This document shows, one piece after another, positions 54,839 through 64,000 of a DNA stretch of 64,000 nucleotides (its first letter is position 1; each line of letters opens with the position of its first letter). Location: NCBI GenBank assembly GCA_963974935.1, contig CAXBEV010000002.1:124001-188000 (forward strand). The letters run 5' to 3'. This DNA comes from UBA4479 sp963974935 (GTDB lineage: Bacteria > Pseudomonadota > Alphaproteobacteria > Rhodospirillales > Casp-alpha2). Below the pieces are notes generated by a model, which saw only the letters and a list, made by a program, of their open reading frames with translations, did not search any database and was not told the origin of the DNA. A program made the position numbers and the translations under genes.

Positions 54839-56122
54839 ATGGCAACGCCACCGGATAAAATGCCGTCGCAAGAAAAGCTGCTCGTCGATTACATTCATCG
54901 GCTCGAGAAGCACAAAGACGGGCGCGGTGTGGTGCAGGTGCACCTGTCTCAACTACGCCCATTCAATCGGCGCGAACAGCACATCCGCACGGCCAGCGGA
55001 CACTTTGAACAAATGGTCAAGGATATGAGCGGCCAGCTGATCACGCTAAAGAATTCAGATCTGTTCTTTATCTTTAAAAACAAGATAAAACCGCAGGTCG
55101 AAACCACGGTTCAGAAAATCCGCTTTCTTTTCGGCGATGACCCGTTGGTCGAAGACGAAGGCACGGACGGGCGCGTTTTCGCCAGTTGGTACGACGCTGC
55201 GACACAGTACGACGATATTGTGCAACTAGCGCAAGGACTTGCCGAAGCAGAGGAAAAGCGCCAGACCGAAGTGCGCAGCCGCATGGACGCGCGCCAACGC
55301 CTAAAAGAGAAACAGAAAAAGGGCGAGCCGCTGACGCCCAGCGTATTGGCCAAAGTCGAAGACGCACTATCACGCGCCGACCTTTCAAACTTGGTCCGCC
55401 GTCAGTTCATCTGTGTTGTGGATGAAAAAATGGTGCCTGAGCAACTGTTCAGCGAACTATTTATTTCGATCCAAGATTTGCGCGAAACGATTTTACCCGG
55501 CGTCAATTTGGTCTCTAACCGTTGGCTGTTCCAACATCTGACCGAGACCCTAGACCGGCGGGTTTTGTCGATGCTGATGAAAACCGACGCAGTATCGATC
55601 TCTGGCGACATCAGCTTCAACATCAACGTCAAAACCCTGTTGTCGAGCCAGTTTCAAGTGTTCGACGATAACCTTTCGGCAGCGCGCCGAGGTGCCATCG
55701 TCATCGAATTGCAGAAAGAAGATATCTTTTCGGACCTTTCGTCGTTTTTGTTCGCGCGCGAGTTTGTTCAGACCAAAGGCTACCGTTTGTTGCTGGATGG
55801 GCTCACTCTTGAAACCTTGCCGGTCATCGACCGCGAGCGTTTGGGCACCGACATGGTGAAGTTGGTCTGGCATCCGAATTTGGTCGACGGTGGCGAAGAA
55901 GTGCACGATCTGTTGAGCGGCATGCTTGAGCGCGACGGGCCGGAGAAGTGGATATTATGTCGCTGCGATAACCGCGAAGCCATCGACTTCGGGCGGTCGG
56001 TCGGCATCAATCGATTCCAAGGGCGCTTCGTGGAAAACCTCATTGCCGAAGACAATCGCCGCCGCGAGCTTTTGCGCCTAAAACGTCGCATTGAACGGAG
56101 TTCCGAGCCGGAGACGGAGTAA
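54839..56122 (+). CDS. Degenerate GGDEF/EAL-like protein, paralogue 2
   Basis: 427 aa, clearly related along its full length to the preceding protein (shared SQLRPxNRR/Q, PLVEDE/PLASDQ, SWYDAA/TWYDLA, LxNRWLFQHLTETLDRRVLSML / LFTSPWLFQYLTETLDKRVLAVI, NRFQGRF / SRFQGYF). EAL-like segments DLSSFLFAREFVQTKGYRLLLDGL and MVKLVWHPNLV replace the catalytic motifs. Residues about 140-175 form a charged coiled coil (AEAEEKRQTEVRSRMDARQRLKEKQKKG). The two genes probably arose by tandem duplication and their products may form a heterodimer. Confidence 0.85.
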   Translation: MATPPDKMPSQEKLLVDYIHRLEKHKDGRGVVQVHLSQLRPFNRREQHIRTASGHFEQMVKDMSGQLITLKNSDLFFIFKNKIKPQVETTVQKIRFLFGDDPLVEDEGTDGRVFASWYDAATQYDDIVQLAQGLAEAEEKRQTEVRSRMDARQRLKEKQKKGEPLTPSVLAKVEDALSRADLSNLVRRQFICVVDEKMVPEQLFSELFISIQDLRETILPGVNLVSNRWLFQHLTETLDRRVLSMLMKTDAVSISGDISFNINVKTLLSSQFQVFDDNLSAARRGAIVIELQKEDIFSDLSSFLFAREFVQTKGYRLLLDGLTLETLPVIDRERLGTDMVKLVWHPNLVDGGEEVHDLLSGMLERDGPEKWILCRCDNREAIDFGRSVGINRFQGRFVENLIAEDNRRRELLRLKRRIERSSEPETE

Positions 56123-56132
56123 AGCGCGTTGA

Positions 56133-57155
56133 TCAGGCGTCTTTTTCGCTGATCCCGGCGTCCGCAAACGTCGCCATCCCAGCATGACAAGCAGCCGCAG
56201 CACGGACGATGTTGATCGCTAGGGCCGCTCCTGACGCCTCACCCAAACGCATATTCAAATCCAAAATCGGCTTTAGGCCGAGCGCATCCAATAACCGCTG
56301 ATGCCCAGGCTCCGCCGACACGTGGGCGGCCATAGTGTGATCAAGTGCGCCCGGCGCCGCGTGCGCCAACGCCGCTGCCGCCGCGCCGCAGACGTAGCCG
56401 TCCAACAACACCGGCACGCGCCGCATGCGGGCCGCGACAATCGCACCCGCCATGGCAACAAGTTCACGCCCACCTAGACGCCGCAACATATCCATGGGAC
56501 CTGTCGCTTTTGGCCCATGCAATGTCACAGCACGGTCCACGACGTCGGCTTTCAACGTCAGTGCCGCACCGGCCACACCGGTGCCGGGTCCCGTCCAATC
56601 CTGCGCTAAGCCACCGAACAACGCATGACTAAGGGCAGCAGCTGCGGTCGTGTTCGCAATCCCCATCTCTCCGACCGCCAACAGATCACATCCATCAGGT
56701 AGCGCCGACCAACCGATGTTGAATGCCGCGATAAAAGCGTCTTCACGCATCGCCGGTTGGTGCGTGAAATCCGCCGTCGGCTGATCCAGATCAAGCGGCA
56801 CCACCTTGAACGTTGCCCCGGCATCTAGGCTCAATTGATTGACTGCGGCTCCGCCGGCATTGAAGTTAGCGACCATCTGCACCGTTACTTCGGGCGGAAA
56901 TGCCGAGACCCCTTGCGCAGCAACGCCGTGGTTTCCTGCGAACACCAACACAGCCGGTGCACGCACGGCGGGCGGTGCGAGATCCTGCCAAGCCGCCAGC
57001 CACGCTGCGATGTCTTCCAGTCGACCCAAGGCGCCCGGCGGCTTGGTCAGCGTGCTTTCGCGGGCTTGAGTCGCCGCACGCGCCGTCTCACCGGGCCCCG
57101 GCAAGTCCTTGAGGATCGCGTACAACGCATTCAAATCATTGGGTGCTTCGATCAT
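56133..57155 (-). CDS. cobT: Nicotinate-nucleotide-dimethylbenzimidazole phosphoribosyltransferase
   Basis: About 340 aa. Transfers ribose phosphate from nicotinate mononucleotide to dimethylbenzimidazole, making the lower ligand of cobalamin. VFAGNHGVAAQGVSAFPPEVTVQMVANF, AVGEMGIANTTAAAAL and VLLDGYVCGAAAAALAH are diagnostic; the catalytic glutamate is in the C-terminal MRLGEASGAALA. The ATG at 57155 (MIEAPNDLNALYAILKDLPGP) gives the usual length; earlier in-frame codons exist. Divergent from cobS. Confidence 0.95.
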   Translation of the reverse strand: MIEAPNDLNALYAILKDLPGPGETARAATQARESTLTKPPGALGRLEDIAAWLAAWQDLAPPAVRAPAVLVFAGNHGVAAQGVSAFPPEVTVQMVANFNAGGAAVNQLSLDAGATFKVVPLDLDQPTADFTHQPAMREDAFIAAFNIGWSALPDGCDLLAVGEMGIANTTAAAALSHALFGGLAQDWTGPGTGVAGAALTLKADVVDRAVTLHGPKATGPMDMLRRLGGRELVAMAGAIVAARMRRVPVLLDGYVCGAAAAALAHAAPGALDHTMAAHVSAEPGHQRLLDALGLKPILDLNMRLGEASGAALAINIVRAAAACHAGMATFADAGISEKDA

Positions 57156-57263
57156 GGGCCGGATCATAAGTGGCATGAAGGCGTGCTGAAAGCTTATTTC
57201 CAGCGCTTGGCAACGGTGGCGGAATTCAGTGACAGACAAGCCCGTGCACGCTAGAAATCCGCC

Positions 57264-58043
57264 ATGTCAGACATCGCACCCCGTTTCGCCCCGATTCGCG
57301 ATTTCCGCGTCGCCGTGTCGTTCCTGACGCGAATCCCGGCCGGCTGGATCGAAAATATGCATGCAGGCGACCTGACCCGGGCCGCGTGGGCATTTCCCGT
57401 CGTGGGTGTTTTGGTCGGCGGGATCAGCGGTGGCGTACTCTATCTGGCGGCAGGTCAAAGCCTGCACCCGCTGCTCTGCGCGTTGATCGCGCTGGCGTTG
57501 CAGGCATTGATCACCGGCGCATTGCACGAAGACGGCTTAGCCGATGTGGCAGACGGCTTCGGCGCCCGCGACCGCAGCCGGATTTTCGAGATCATGCGAG
57601 ACTCGCGAATCGGCAGTTACGGCGTACTCGCACTCGTCTTCAGCATCGCAATCAGAAGTGCCGCACTTGCCAGCATACCCGGACCAGGTATGGCGTGGGC
57701 CGCGATGTTGGCAGCAGCGGCGATGTCGCGCGGTGTGTTGCCTCTGGTGATGACGATGGTTGCGCCGGCGCGGCCCGACGGCCTGTCCCATAGCGCCGGT
57801 CGGCCTCCGATGCCAATCGCCTGCATCGCCCTTGGAATCGGCTTCATCACCTTATTTGTCTGTCTAACGGTGCAGGCCGCGTTCGCCGCAATCTTAATCG
57901 GCGCGCCGCTGATCGCCCTTGTTTTGTTATGGGCGCTGCGCAGACTGGGCGGCCAAACCGGCGACGTATTGGGCGCGCTTCAACAAATGACCGAAATCGC
58001 GGTGCTGATCGGCGCTGCAGGATGGAGCTTGAGTTATCCATGA
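57264..58043 (+). CDS. cobS: Cobalamin synthase (adenosylcobinamide-GDP ribazoletransferase)
   Basis: 259 aa integral membrane enzyme that joins alpha-ribazole phosphate to adenosylcobinamide-GDP. VAVSFLTRIPAGW, LHEDGLADVADGFGARDRSRIFEIMRDSRIGSYGV and the many membrane segments are diagnostic. Its stop overlaps the next gene (ATGA). The 108 bases between the cobT and cobS starts hold no cobalamin riboswitch that I can see. Confidence 0.96.
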   Translation: MSDIAPRFAPIRDFRVAVSFLTRIPAGWIENMHAGDLTRAAWAFPVVGVLVGGISGGVLYLAAGQSLHPLLCALIALALQALITGALHEDGLADVADGFGARDRSRIFEIMRDSRIGSYGVLALVFSIAIRSAALASIPGPGMAWAAMLAAAAMSRGVLPLVMTMVAPARPDGLSHSAGRPPMPIACIALGIGFITLFVCLTVQAAFAAILIGAPLIALVLLWALRRLGGQTGDVLGALQQMTEIAVLIGAAGWSLSYP

Positions 58044-58681
58044 GCACTGAAACAACCCGTTGGTGGCTGGTCCGCCATGCCCCTGTGGTCGGCGTCGAAG
58101 GCATCATTTACGGTGCCAACGATGTCGAATGTGACTTGTCGGACCTGACCTCGTTTCAGGCATTGGCACGGCGACTACCGGGCGACGCTGAATGGTATAC
58201 GTCGCACCTCAGCCGCGCCAAATTGACGGCCAAAACGATCCGCGACGCCGGTCTCAAGACCCCGGATCCGATCATTGACGAACGCTTTGGCGAGCAGTCT
58301 TTTGGCGATTGGCAAGGCCGCACCTGGGATGAAATGCGCGGCGTCGATCCCGTCGTGTATGACAAGTTCTGGGATGACCCGGTGCGCAACCGCACTCCCA
58401 ACGGGGAGAGTTTCGCTGACCAAATCCACCGTGTCGGCGAGGCCATCGAACATTACACGGAAAAGCATGCAGGCCGCGATATCGTCTGTGTGTCACACGG
58501 CGGCACCGTACGTGCCGCGGTCTCGCACGCGCTCAATCTTGACCCGGCCGCTGGCATGGCCCTGACCGTGCACACGCTCTCGGTGACGGTGATGGAACAC
58601 GTGCCGGGTGGATTGTTGCGTGGCAAAGGGGCCGGCTGGCGGATATTGAACGTCAACCGTCCGGCCCGCGAAGACCACTGA
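58040..58681 (+). CDS. cobC: Histidine phosphatase, alpha-ribazole phosphatase-like
   Basis: 213 aa, histidine phosphatase superfamily: WWLVRHAPV carries the phosphorylated histidine, ERFGEQSFGDWQGRTWDEM and VSHGGTVRAAV complete the site. In a cobalamin cluster it would dephosphorylate alpha-ribazole-5'-phosphate or its cobalamin adduct. ATG at 58040 (MSTETTRWW) overlaps cobS by 4 bases. Confidence 0.9.
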   Translation: MSTETTRWWLVRHAPVVGVEGIIYGANDVECDLSDLTSFQALARRLPGDAEWYTSHLSRAKLTAKTIRDAGLKTPDPIIDERFGEQSFGDWQGRTWDEMRGVDPVVYDKFWDDPVRNRTPNGESFADQIHRVGEAIEHYTEKHAGRDIVCVSHGGTVRAAVSHALNLDPAAGMALTVHTLSVTVMEHVPGGLLRGKGAGWRILNVNRPAREDH

Positions 58682-59214
58682 TGGCAGCGGCTACCCCCTT
58701 AGCACAAGCGACTTTGGTGCTGGGCGGCGCACGCTCGGGCAAAAGCCGCTATGCGGAAAGTCTGATTGAGGCTGAAGGCGGCGGTATCTATATCGCCACC
58801 GCACAGGCCTTCGACAGCGAAATGACGGACCGAATCGGCAAACACCGTGAACGCCGCGGCGAGGTATGGCGAACCATCGAAGCACCGACCGACCTATTGG
58901 GGGCCCTGACCTCGCCCGCCTGCAAAAGCCAACCGGTGTTGGTGGATTGCCTGACGCTCTGGGTGTCCAACTTGATGATGAATGACCACGATGTGGCCCG
59001 CGAAATTTCCATGCTATGCGCGGCAGTACCAAGCCTTGACGCCAGGGTGGTTTTCGTTTCCAACGAGGTCGGCTTAGGCATCGTGCCGGAGAACGCCATG
59101 GCACGGCAATTTCGCGATTACGCCGGGATCTTGCATCAAGAAATCGCGCGCGTCGCTAAACGGGTCGTATTCGTGACCGCCGGCCTGCCCATGATGATGA
59201 AGGACGAAGACTAA
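58681..59214 (+). CDS. cobU: Adenosylcobinamide kinase / guanylyltransferase
   Basis: 177 aa. P-loop LVLGGARSGKSRYAE and the DCLTLWVSN and VVFVSNEVGLGIVPENAMARQFRDYAGILHQ segments are typical of CobU/CobP. It phosphorylates and then guanylylates adenosylcobinamide in nucleotide-loop assembly. Its ATG shares one base with the cobC stop (TGATG). Confidence 0.96.
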   Translation: MAAATPLAQATLVLGGARSGKSRYAESLIEAEGGGIYIATAQAFDSEMTDRIGKHRERRGEVWRTIEAPTDLLGALTSPACKSQPVLVDCLTLWVSNLMMNDHDVAREISMLCAAVPSLDARVVFVSNEVGLGIVPENAMARQFRDYAGILHQEIARVAKRVVFVTAGLPMMMKDED

Positions 59215-59215
59215 C

Positions 59216-60238
59216 ATGAAGATTCCAGCCACCGTCATTACCGGGTTTTTGGGCGCCGGAAAAACCACGTTGATCCGCCACATTTTAGCCAACGCCAATG
59301 GACGACGCATTGCGCTGATCATCAATGAATTCGGTGACATGGGCGTCGACCGGGACGTCGTCAACGGATGCGGCTTCGAAGGCTGCGACGAAGACGACGT
59401 GATTGAACTGGCCAACGGCTGCATCTGCTGCACCGTCGCAGACGACTTTCTGCCGACCATAGAAAAGCTGTTGAACCGTGCCGAGCCGCCCGAGCACATC
59501 ATCATCGAAACCTCGGGCCTGGCGCTGCCGAAACCGTTGGTTAAAGCCTTTAACTGGCCGGAAATACGAGCAAAGGTCACGGTCGACGGCGTCGTCGCCG
59601 TGGTCGACGGCCCGGCAGTCGCCGCTGGGCGTTTCGCCGATGATCCCAACAAAGTGCAACAAGCCCGCGAAGCCGACGACAATATCGACCATCACTCGCC
59701 GCTTGAAGAAGTCTTCGAAGACCAACTGCTGTGTGCAGACCTCGTGCTGCTGAACAAAGCGGACTTGGTCGCCGACGCCGACAAGGCGAGCTTGAGCGCA
59801 ACCATCCAGCGTGAAATCCGCCCGGGCGTAAAAGTCGTCGAGACAACCAACAGCAACATTGACCTAAACGTGTTGCTGGCCATGAGCGCAGCCGTCGAAG
59901 ACGATCTGGACGCCCGCCCCTCGCATCATGATGGGGAAGACGACCATGACCATGACGACTTCGAAAGCTTTTCCGTCACCTTGGATGATGTGACGGATCC
60001 AGCCGCCCTCGAAGACCGCATCAAGGCGGCGACGGTGGCGCACGATATTTTGCGCGTGAAGGGGTTCGTCAATGTACCGGGCAAGCCGATGCGTCATGTG
60101 GTGCAAGCGGTCGGCCCGCGCGTGGATCGTTATTTTGACCGCGCATGGCAGGACGGCGAAGCGCGGCTCAGCCGACTTGTCGTAATCGGCGAGACCGGAC
60201 TTGATCGCGCCGCCATTGTCCGCGCTTTGCAAGGCTGA
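59216..60238 (+). CDS. cobW: CobW-family GTPase metallochaperone
   Basis: 340 aa COG0523 GTPase. P-loop TGFLGAGKTTL, CxCC metal-binding motif GCICCTV, ETSGLALP and NKADLV are present. A histidine/aspartate-rich stretch (HHDGEDDHDHDD, about residue 240) adds metal sites. Lying between cobU and cobN, it most likely supplies cobalt to the CobNST chelatase. Starts two bases after cobU stops. Confidence 0.95.
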   Translation: MKIPATVITGFLGAGKTTLIRHILANANGRRIALIINEFGDMGVDRDVVNGCGFEGCDEDDVIELANGCICCTVADDFLPTIEKLLNRAEPPEHIIIETSGLALPKPLVKAFNWPEIRAKVTVDGVVAVVDGPAVAAGRFADDPNKVQQAREADDNIDHHSPLEEVFEDQLLCADLVLLNKADLVADADKASLSATIQREIRPGVKVVETTNSNIDLNVLLAMSAAVEDDLDARPSHHDGEDDHDHDDFESFSVTLDDVTDPAALEDRIKAATVAHDILRVKGFVNVPGKPMRHVVQAVGPRVDRYFDRAWQDGEARLSRLVVIGETGLDRAAIVRALQG

Positions 60239-60266
60239 TGGCGCGATAAACTAGGACCTTTTTCTA

Positions 60267-63200
60267 ATGCACCTCCTTGCCGCACAACCCGGCGCGGTTA
60301 CCGATGGCGAAGAAGCCGTCGATCTCGGCCAAAGTGCCGGCGATATGGTGTATGTGTCGGCCGCCGATACCGAGCTTGCGCTGCTTGCCGACGCGCGTGA
60401 TGCGTTGGCCGCCGAAGGGCGCACCTTGCCCTCGCTACGGCTCGCAAATTTAATGCAGCTTGGTCACAACATGTCGGTCGATTTGTATGTCGAGTCGGTG
60501 ATCGCCGAGGCCAAGCTGGTGGTGGTCCGCATTTTGGGCGGCGCCGGCTATTGGCCCTATGGCATTGAGCAGATTGCCGAGACGTGCCGGCGCAGCGGTG
60601 CCATGCTCGCCGTGCTGCCGGGTGATGATCAACCAGATCCAGACCTGTCCGGCTATGCAACCTTACCGGCCGAAGCACAGCATCGGCTTTGGCAATACGG
60701 CGTACACGGCGGCCCGGTGAACAGCCGCAACCTGCTGCTATATATGAGTGCGCTCTTGGGCGGACTCGACGCCGATAGCGATTGGCGAGAACCCGCACCA
60801 CTGGTCCGGGCCGGGCTATATTGGCCGGGCATCGACACACCGACGTTGGACGATGTCCGCGCGCACTGGAAACCGGACCAACCCACCGCCGCTTTGACAT
60901 TCTATCGAGCGCTGGTGCAAGCCGGTAATCTGCACGCCGTCGACGGCATGATCGACGCACTGACCCAGGCCGGTCTCAACCCGCTGCCGATCTTTACACA
61001 AAGCCTCAAAGACCCGGTCTCTGCCGAAACCGTGGTTGAGTTGTTTGCCGACACGTCGCCCGCCGTAATCTTGAACGCGACCGGCTTTGCCGTGTCGGCG
61101 CCCGGCCGCGACCGCACGCCGACACCGTTTGACGGCGCCGATTGCCCTGTGTTGCAGATCGTCTTTTCGGGCGGCAACGTCGAAGGGTGGCGCGACGGCA
61201 CCCGTGGCCTATCGGCCCGCGACATCGCCATGAACGTGGCGCTGCCGGAAGTCGATGGGCGGATATTTACCCGCGCAGTTTCGTTCAAAGACCGGGCACG
61301 ACGCGACGACGCGACGCAAAGCGATATCGTCACCTACACTCCGGTTCCGGATCGGCTCGCCTTTACGGCCAAGCTGGCGGCGAACTGGGCTAGATTACGA
61401 AACACACCAGCATGTGATCGCCGCGTCGGCTTGATCCTCGCCAATTATCCAAACAAAGACGCCAGGCTCGGCAACGGTGTTGGCTTGGATACCCCCGCCG
61501 GCACGGTCAAAGTGTTGCAGGCGTTGGCAGAAGCCGGATACCGAATCGACAACATGCCTGCAGATGGTACCGAGGTCATTCGCCGGCTCAAAGCCGGGCC
61601 GACCAATGATTTTAAGGCGCTGGCCGGACGCGAAATTTCGGAGAGCCTGTCGCTTGCAGATTATCAAATCTGGTTCGGGAGCCTGCCGGAAACGGTTCAA
61701 AATGATGTCCGCGACCGTTGGGGCGCGCCCGAAGAAGACCCATTTTATCTGGCAGGTGAACTTGATTGTGGCCGTTTCGCGATCTCTGCCTATCGCATCG
61801 GCAACGTCGCCATCGGCTTGCAGCCGGCGCGTGGCTACAACATCGATCCGGTGCAAAGCTATCACGACCCGGCTCTGGTGCCGCCACACGGCTACTTGGC
61901 GTTCTATGCCTGGCTGCAAATTTCATTCGGTGCACATGCTGTCTGCCACATGGGCAAGCACGGCAACTTGGAATGGCTTCCGGGTAAAGCGCTGGCATTG
62001 TCCGAAGACTGTTTTCCGGAAGCCGCGCTCGGCGCGATGCCGAACATTTATCCGTTCATCGTCAACGATCCAGGCGAAGGTACACAGGCCAAACGCCGCG
62101 CCGCTGCGGTGATCATTGATCACTTAACACCGCCGCTGACTCGAGCTGAAAGCTATGGCCCGCTGAAAGACCTAGAACAACTGGTCGACGAATATTATGA
62201 GGCCGCCGGCGTCGACCCCCGCCGTATTCGCGTGCTCACCGAAGACATCCTATCGCTGTGCCGGGCCACCGGCCTGGATGAAGACATCGGCATCGGCGTC
62301 AATGAGAACAGCGACGATGCGCTGGCCAAATTGGACGGCTATCTGTGTGAATTGAAAGAATTGCAAATCCGCGACGGCTTGCATGTGTTCGGCGAAAGCC
62401 CCACCGGGCGCTTACTGGAAGACTTGCTTGTCGCCCTCGTCCGCGTCCCCAGAGGTGACGGCAAAGGCCGCGATGCCTCACTTCACCGCGCACTTTGTGC
62501 AGACATGGACCTCGATTTCGATCCGTTGGATTGCGACATGGCGATGGCGTGGGAAGGTCCGCGCCCGAATGCGCTGGCTGTGGTCGATGACGGCCCATGG
62601 CGCAGTTATGGCGACACGGTGGAGCGGCTTGAAATGTTGGCAAGCGCGTTGGTTTCAGGCGCGCAGCAACCCGACGACAGCTGGTCTGCCAGCAAAGCCG
62701 TGATGGCCTGGCTGACTGACACCTTGGCGGCAAATGTCGAAGCTTCGGGCCCGGCGGAACTCGCCGGCATCTTGACGGCTCTGGACGGCCGCTTCGTCGC
62801 CCCTGGCCCCTCAGGCGCGCCGACCCGGGGACGGCCTGACGTGCTGCCGACCGGACGCAATTTTTATTCCGTCGATACCCGCACCGTCCCGACGCCGGCG
62901 GCGTGGAAGCTTGGCTGGCATTCCGCCGGCTTGTTGGTGGAGCGTTACCGCCAAGACCATGGCGAATGGCCGAGCGCGATGGCGCTTTCGGCGTGGGGCA
63001 CATCGAATATGCGCACCGGTGGTGACGACATCGCGCAAGCCCTGGCGCTGATGGGCGTGCGCCCGACGTGGGACAGCGCATCCAGGCGCGTGACCGGCTT
63101 TGAAGTGCTACCTCTGGATATCTTGGATCGACCCCGCGTCGACGTGACACTGCGGATTTCCGGTTTCTTCCGCGATGCCTTTCCGGCCCTGATCGATCTG

Positions 63201-64000
63201 GTCGACAGTGCGACCCGCGCTGTCGCAAAGCTTGACGAGCCCGCCGACATGAACCCGCTGGCCGCCAAAGTCGCTCGGGATGCCCAAGATATGATGGATG
63301 CCGGTATGAACGAGGCCGAAGCACACCAACGTGCCGGCTTTCGGGTCTTCGGCTCAAAACCTGGGGCGTACGGCGCTGGTCTGCAGGCCTTAATCGACGA
63401 AAAAGGCTGGGACAGCGACGCCGACTTGGCACAAGCCTATGTGACCTGGGGCGGCTATGCCTACGGGGCAGGTGCCGAAGGTGCCGCGGAACAAGACCTG
63501 TTCAAGTCGCGCTTGGGCGCAGTACAGGCCGTTGTTCAGAATCAAGATAACCGCGAACACGATCTGTTGGATTCTGATGACTATTACCAATTCGAAGGCG
63601 GGCTGACCGCGGCTGTCCGCGTGCAGTCCGGCGCCCAGCCCAGCGTTTATCACAATGACCATTCTCGCCCTGAACGCCCGGTCGTGCGCGCGCTGGATGA
63701 CGAGATCGCGCGCATCGTCCGTGCCCGCGTCGTCAATCCGAAATGGATCGAAGGTGTGATGCGGCACGGTTACAAAGGTGCGTTCGAGATGGCGGCGACC
63801 GTCGATTACCTGTTCGCCTTTGCCGCCACCGCCAAATGCGTCAAAGATCATCACTTCGATATGGTCTATGAGGCGTACCTGGAAGACGACCACGTGCGCG
63901 ACTTTTTAGAGCGCGAAAACCCGGACGCCCTGCACGACATCGCAGCCCGGCTTTTGGAAGCCCAAGACCGCGGTCTTTGGCAGCCACGACGCAACACAAC
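60267..64000 (+). CDS. cobN: Aerobic cobaltochelatase subunit CobN (3'-truncated by window end)
   Basis: About 1244 codons are visible; CobN proteins are usually near 1250-1290 aa, so only a short C-terminal piece is missing. It starts MHLLAAQPGAVTDGEEAVDLG after cobW. Conserved blocks LGGAGYWPYGIEQIAETCRRSG, CHMGKHGNLEWLPGKALALS, NIYPFIVNDPGEGTQAKRR and YGAGLQALIDEKGW are visible. With CobS/CobT-type AAA partners (not in this window) it inserts cobalt into hydrogenobyrinate diamide, showing the aerobic pathway. Confidence 0.96.
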   Translation, partial: MHLLAAQPGAVTDGEEAVDLGQSAGDMVYVSAADTELALLADARDALAAEGRTLPSLRLANLMQLGHNMSVDLYVESVIAEAKLVVVRILGGAGYWPYGIEQIAETCRRSGAMLAVLPGDDQPDPDLSGYATLPAEAQHRLWQYGVHGGPVNSRNLLLYMSALLGGLDADSDWREPAPLVRAGLYWPGIDTPTLDDVRAHWKPDQPTAALTFYRALVQAGNLHAVDGMIDALTQAGLNPLPIFTQSLKDPVSAETVVELFADTSPAVILNATGFAVSAPGRDRTPTPFDGADCPVLQIVFSGGNVEGWRDGTRGLSARDIAMNVALPEVDGRIFTRAVSFKDRARRDDATQSDIVTYTPVPDRLAFTAKLAANWARLRNTPACDRRVGLILANYPNKDARLGNGVGLDTPAGTVKVLQALAEAGYRIDNMPADGTEVIRRLKAGPTNDFKALAGREISESLSLADYQIWFGSLPETVQNDVRDRWGAPEEDPFYLAGELDCGRFAISAYRIGNVAIGLQPARGYNIDPVQSYHDPALVPPHGYLAFYAWLQISFGAHAVCHMGKHGNLEWLPGKALALSEDCFPEAALGAMPNIYPFIVNDPGEGTQAKRRAAAVIIDHLTPPLTRAESYGPLKDLEQLVDEYYEAAGVDPRRIRVLTEDILSLCRATGLDEDIGIGVNENSDDALAKLDGYLCELKELQIRDGLHVFGESPTGRLLEDLLVALVRVPRGDGKGRDASLHRALCADMDLDFDPLDCDMAMAWEGPRPNALAVVDDGPWRSYGDTVERLEMLASALVSGAQQPDDSWSASKAVMAWLTDTLAANVEASGPAELAGILTALDGRFVAPGPSGAPTRGRPDVLPTGRNFYSVDTRTVPTPAAWKLGWHSAGLLVERYRQDHGEWPSAMALSAWGTSNMRTGGDDIAQALALMGVRPTWDSASRRVTGFEVLPLDILDRPRVDVTLRISGFFRDAFPALIDLVDSATRAVAKLDEPADMNPLAAKVARDAQDMMDAGMNEAEAHQRAGFRVFGSKPGAYGAGLQALIDEKGWDSDADLAQAYVTWGGYAYGAGAEGAAEQDLFKSRLGAVQAVVQNQDNREHDLLDSDDYYQFEGGLTAAVRVQSGAQPSVYHNDHSRPERPVVRALDDEIARIVRARVVNPKWIEGVMRHGYKGAFEMAATVDYLFAFAATAKCVKDHHFDMVYEAYLEDDHVRDFLERENPDALHDIAARLLEAQDRGLWQPRRNT

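Noticed and set aside
57156..57263. Possible cobalamin riboswitch between cobT and cobS
   Set aside because: The gap is about 108 bases and I see no B12-box-like core or suitable hairpins; a riboswitch would need more room.
62299..63432. 377-codon arginine-rich minus-strand frame opposite cobN
   Set aside because: Shadow of CobN; no domain, no ribosome site and extreme Arg/Ser/Pro content.

Overview
This is a 64 kb chromosomal segment of an alphaproteobacterium, most likely a member of the Rhodospirillales or a close relative living in a marine or aquatic setting. Supporting signs are the dnaG-rpoD-tRNA(CAT) order, an EncFtn-type ferritin-like protein of the Rhodospirillum type, a rhizobial-type glycerol ABC transporter operon, an aerobic-type CobN and a single-copy housekeeping backbone. 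I see no phage module, no CRISPR array and no rRNA. No species name can be given from sequence alone.

Layout. 1-6.4 kb: the 3' part of aconitase, a membrane protein, a DUF1223 protein, an agmatinase-family enzyme, a 60-residue protein, an EncFtn-like ferritin and a DJ-1/PfpI protein. 6.6-9.8 kb: an AT-richer accessory island holding a periplasmic solute-binding protein translationally coupled to a histidine kinase that ends in a complete hemerythrin domain. It is bracketed by two near-identical 30 bp direct repeats and followed by a decayed insertion sequence and a candidate small RNA. 10-23.7 kb: housekeeping core (LysR-trxB, Lrp, greA, carB / unknown gene / carA, yqeY, dnaG, rpoD, tRNA-Ile2). 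23.7-32.6 kb: the glpD-STPQUV glycerol operon with divergent glpR, but with glpK reduced to a 25-codon remnant that runs up to the tRNA. 32.9-36.5 kb: two candidate small proteins, then an uncharacterised Fe(II)/2-oxoglutarate dioxygenase - flavin monooxygenase - unknown-protein cluster. 36.5-41.2 kb: HutD, an SbtA/SbtB bicarbonate uptake pair with its LysR gene, an M24 hydrolase lacking metal ligands, and a cold-shock protein. 41.5-47.5 kb: a PCuAC copper chaperone, a DUF3604 protein, an MscS-like channel and PBP1A. 47.4-53.3 kb: an envelope-sugar operon (UDP-glucuronate decarboxylase, two-domain oxidoreductase, gmhA, hldE, methyltransferase-like membrane protein). 53.5-56.1 kb: a tandem pair of paralogous degenerate GGDEF/EAL-like proteins. 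56.1-64 kb: late cobalamin genes (cobT divergent from cobS-cobC-cobU-cobW-cobN), with cobN cut by the window end.

How the parts work together. The glp operon imports glycerol and oxidises glycerol-3-phosphate, but it needs a glycerol kinase from elsewhere because the local copy is broken. gmhA and hldE give ADP-heptose for LPS core, and the UDP-sugar enzymes next to them point to surface polysaccharide. The cob genes form a lower-ligand and nucleotide-loop assembly set plus the cobaltochelatase large subunit. The most interesting candidates for new biology are the SBP/hemerythrin-kinase island, the gene wedged between carA and carB, the degenerate GGDEF/EAL pair and the dioxygenase/monooxygenase cluster.
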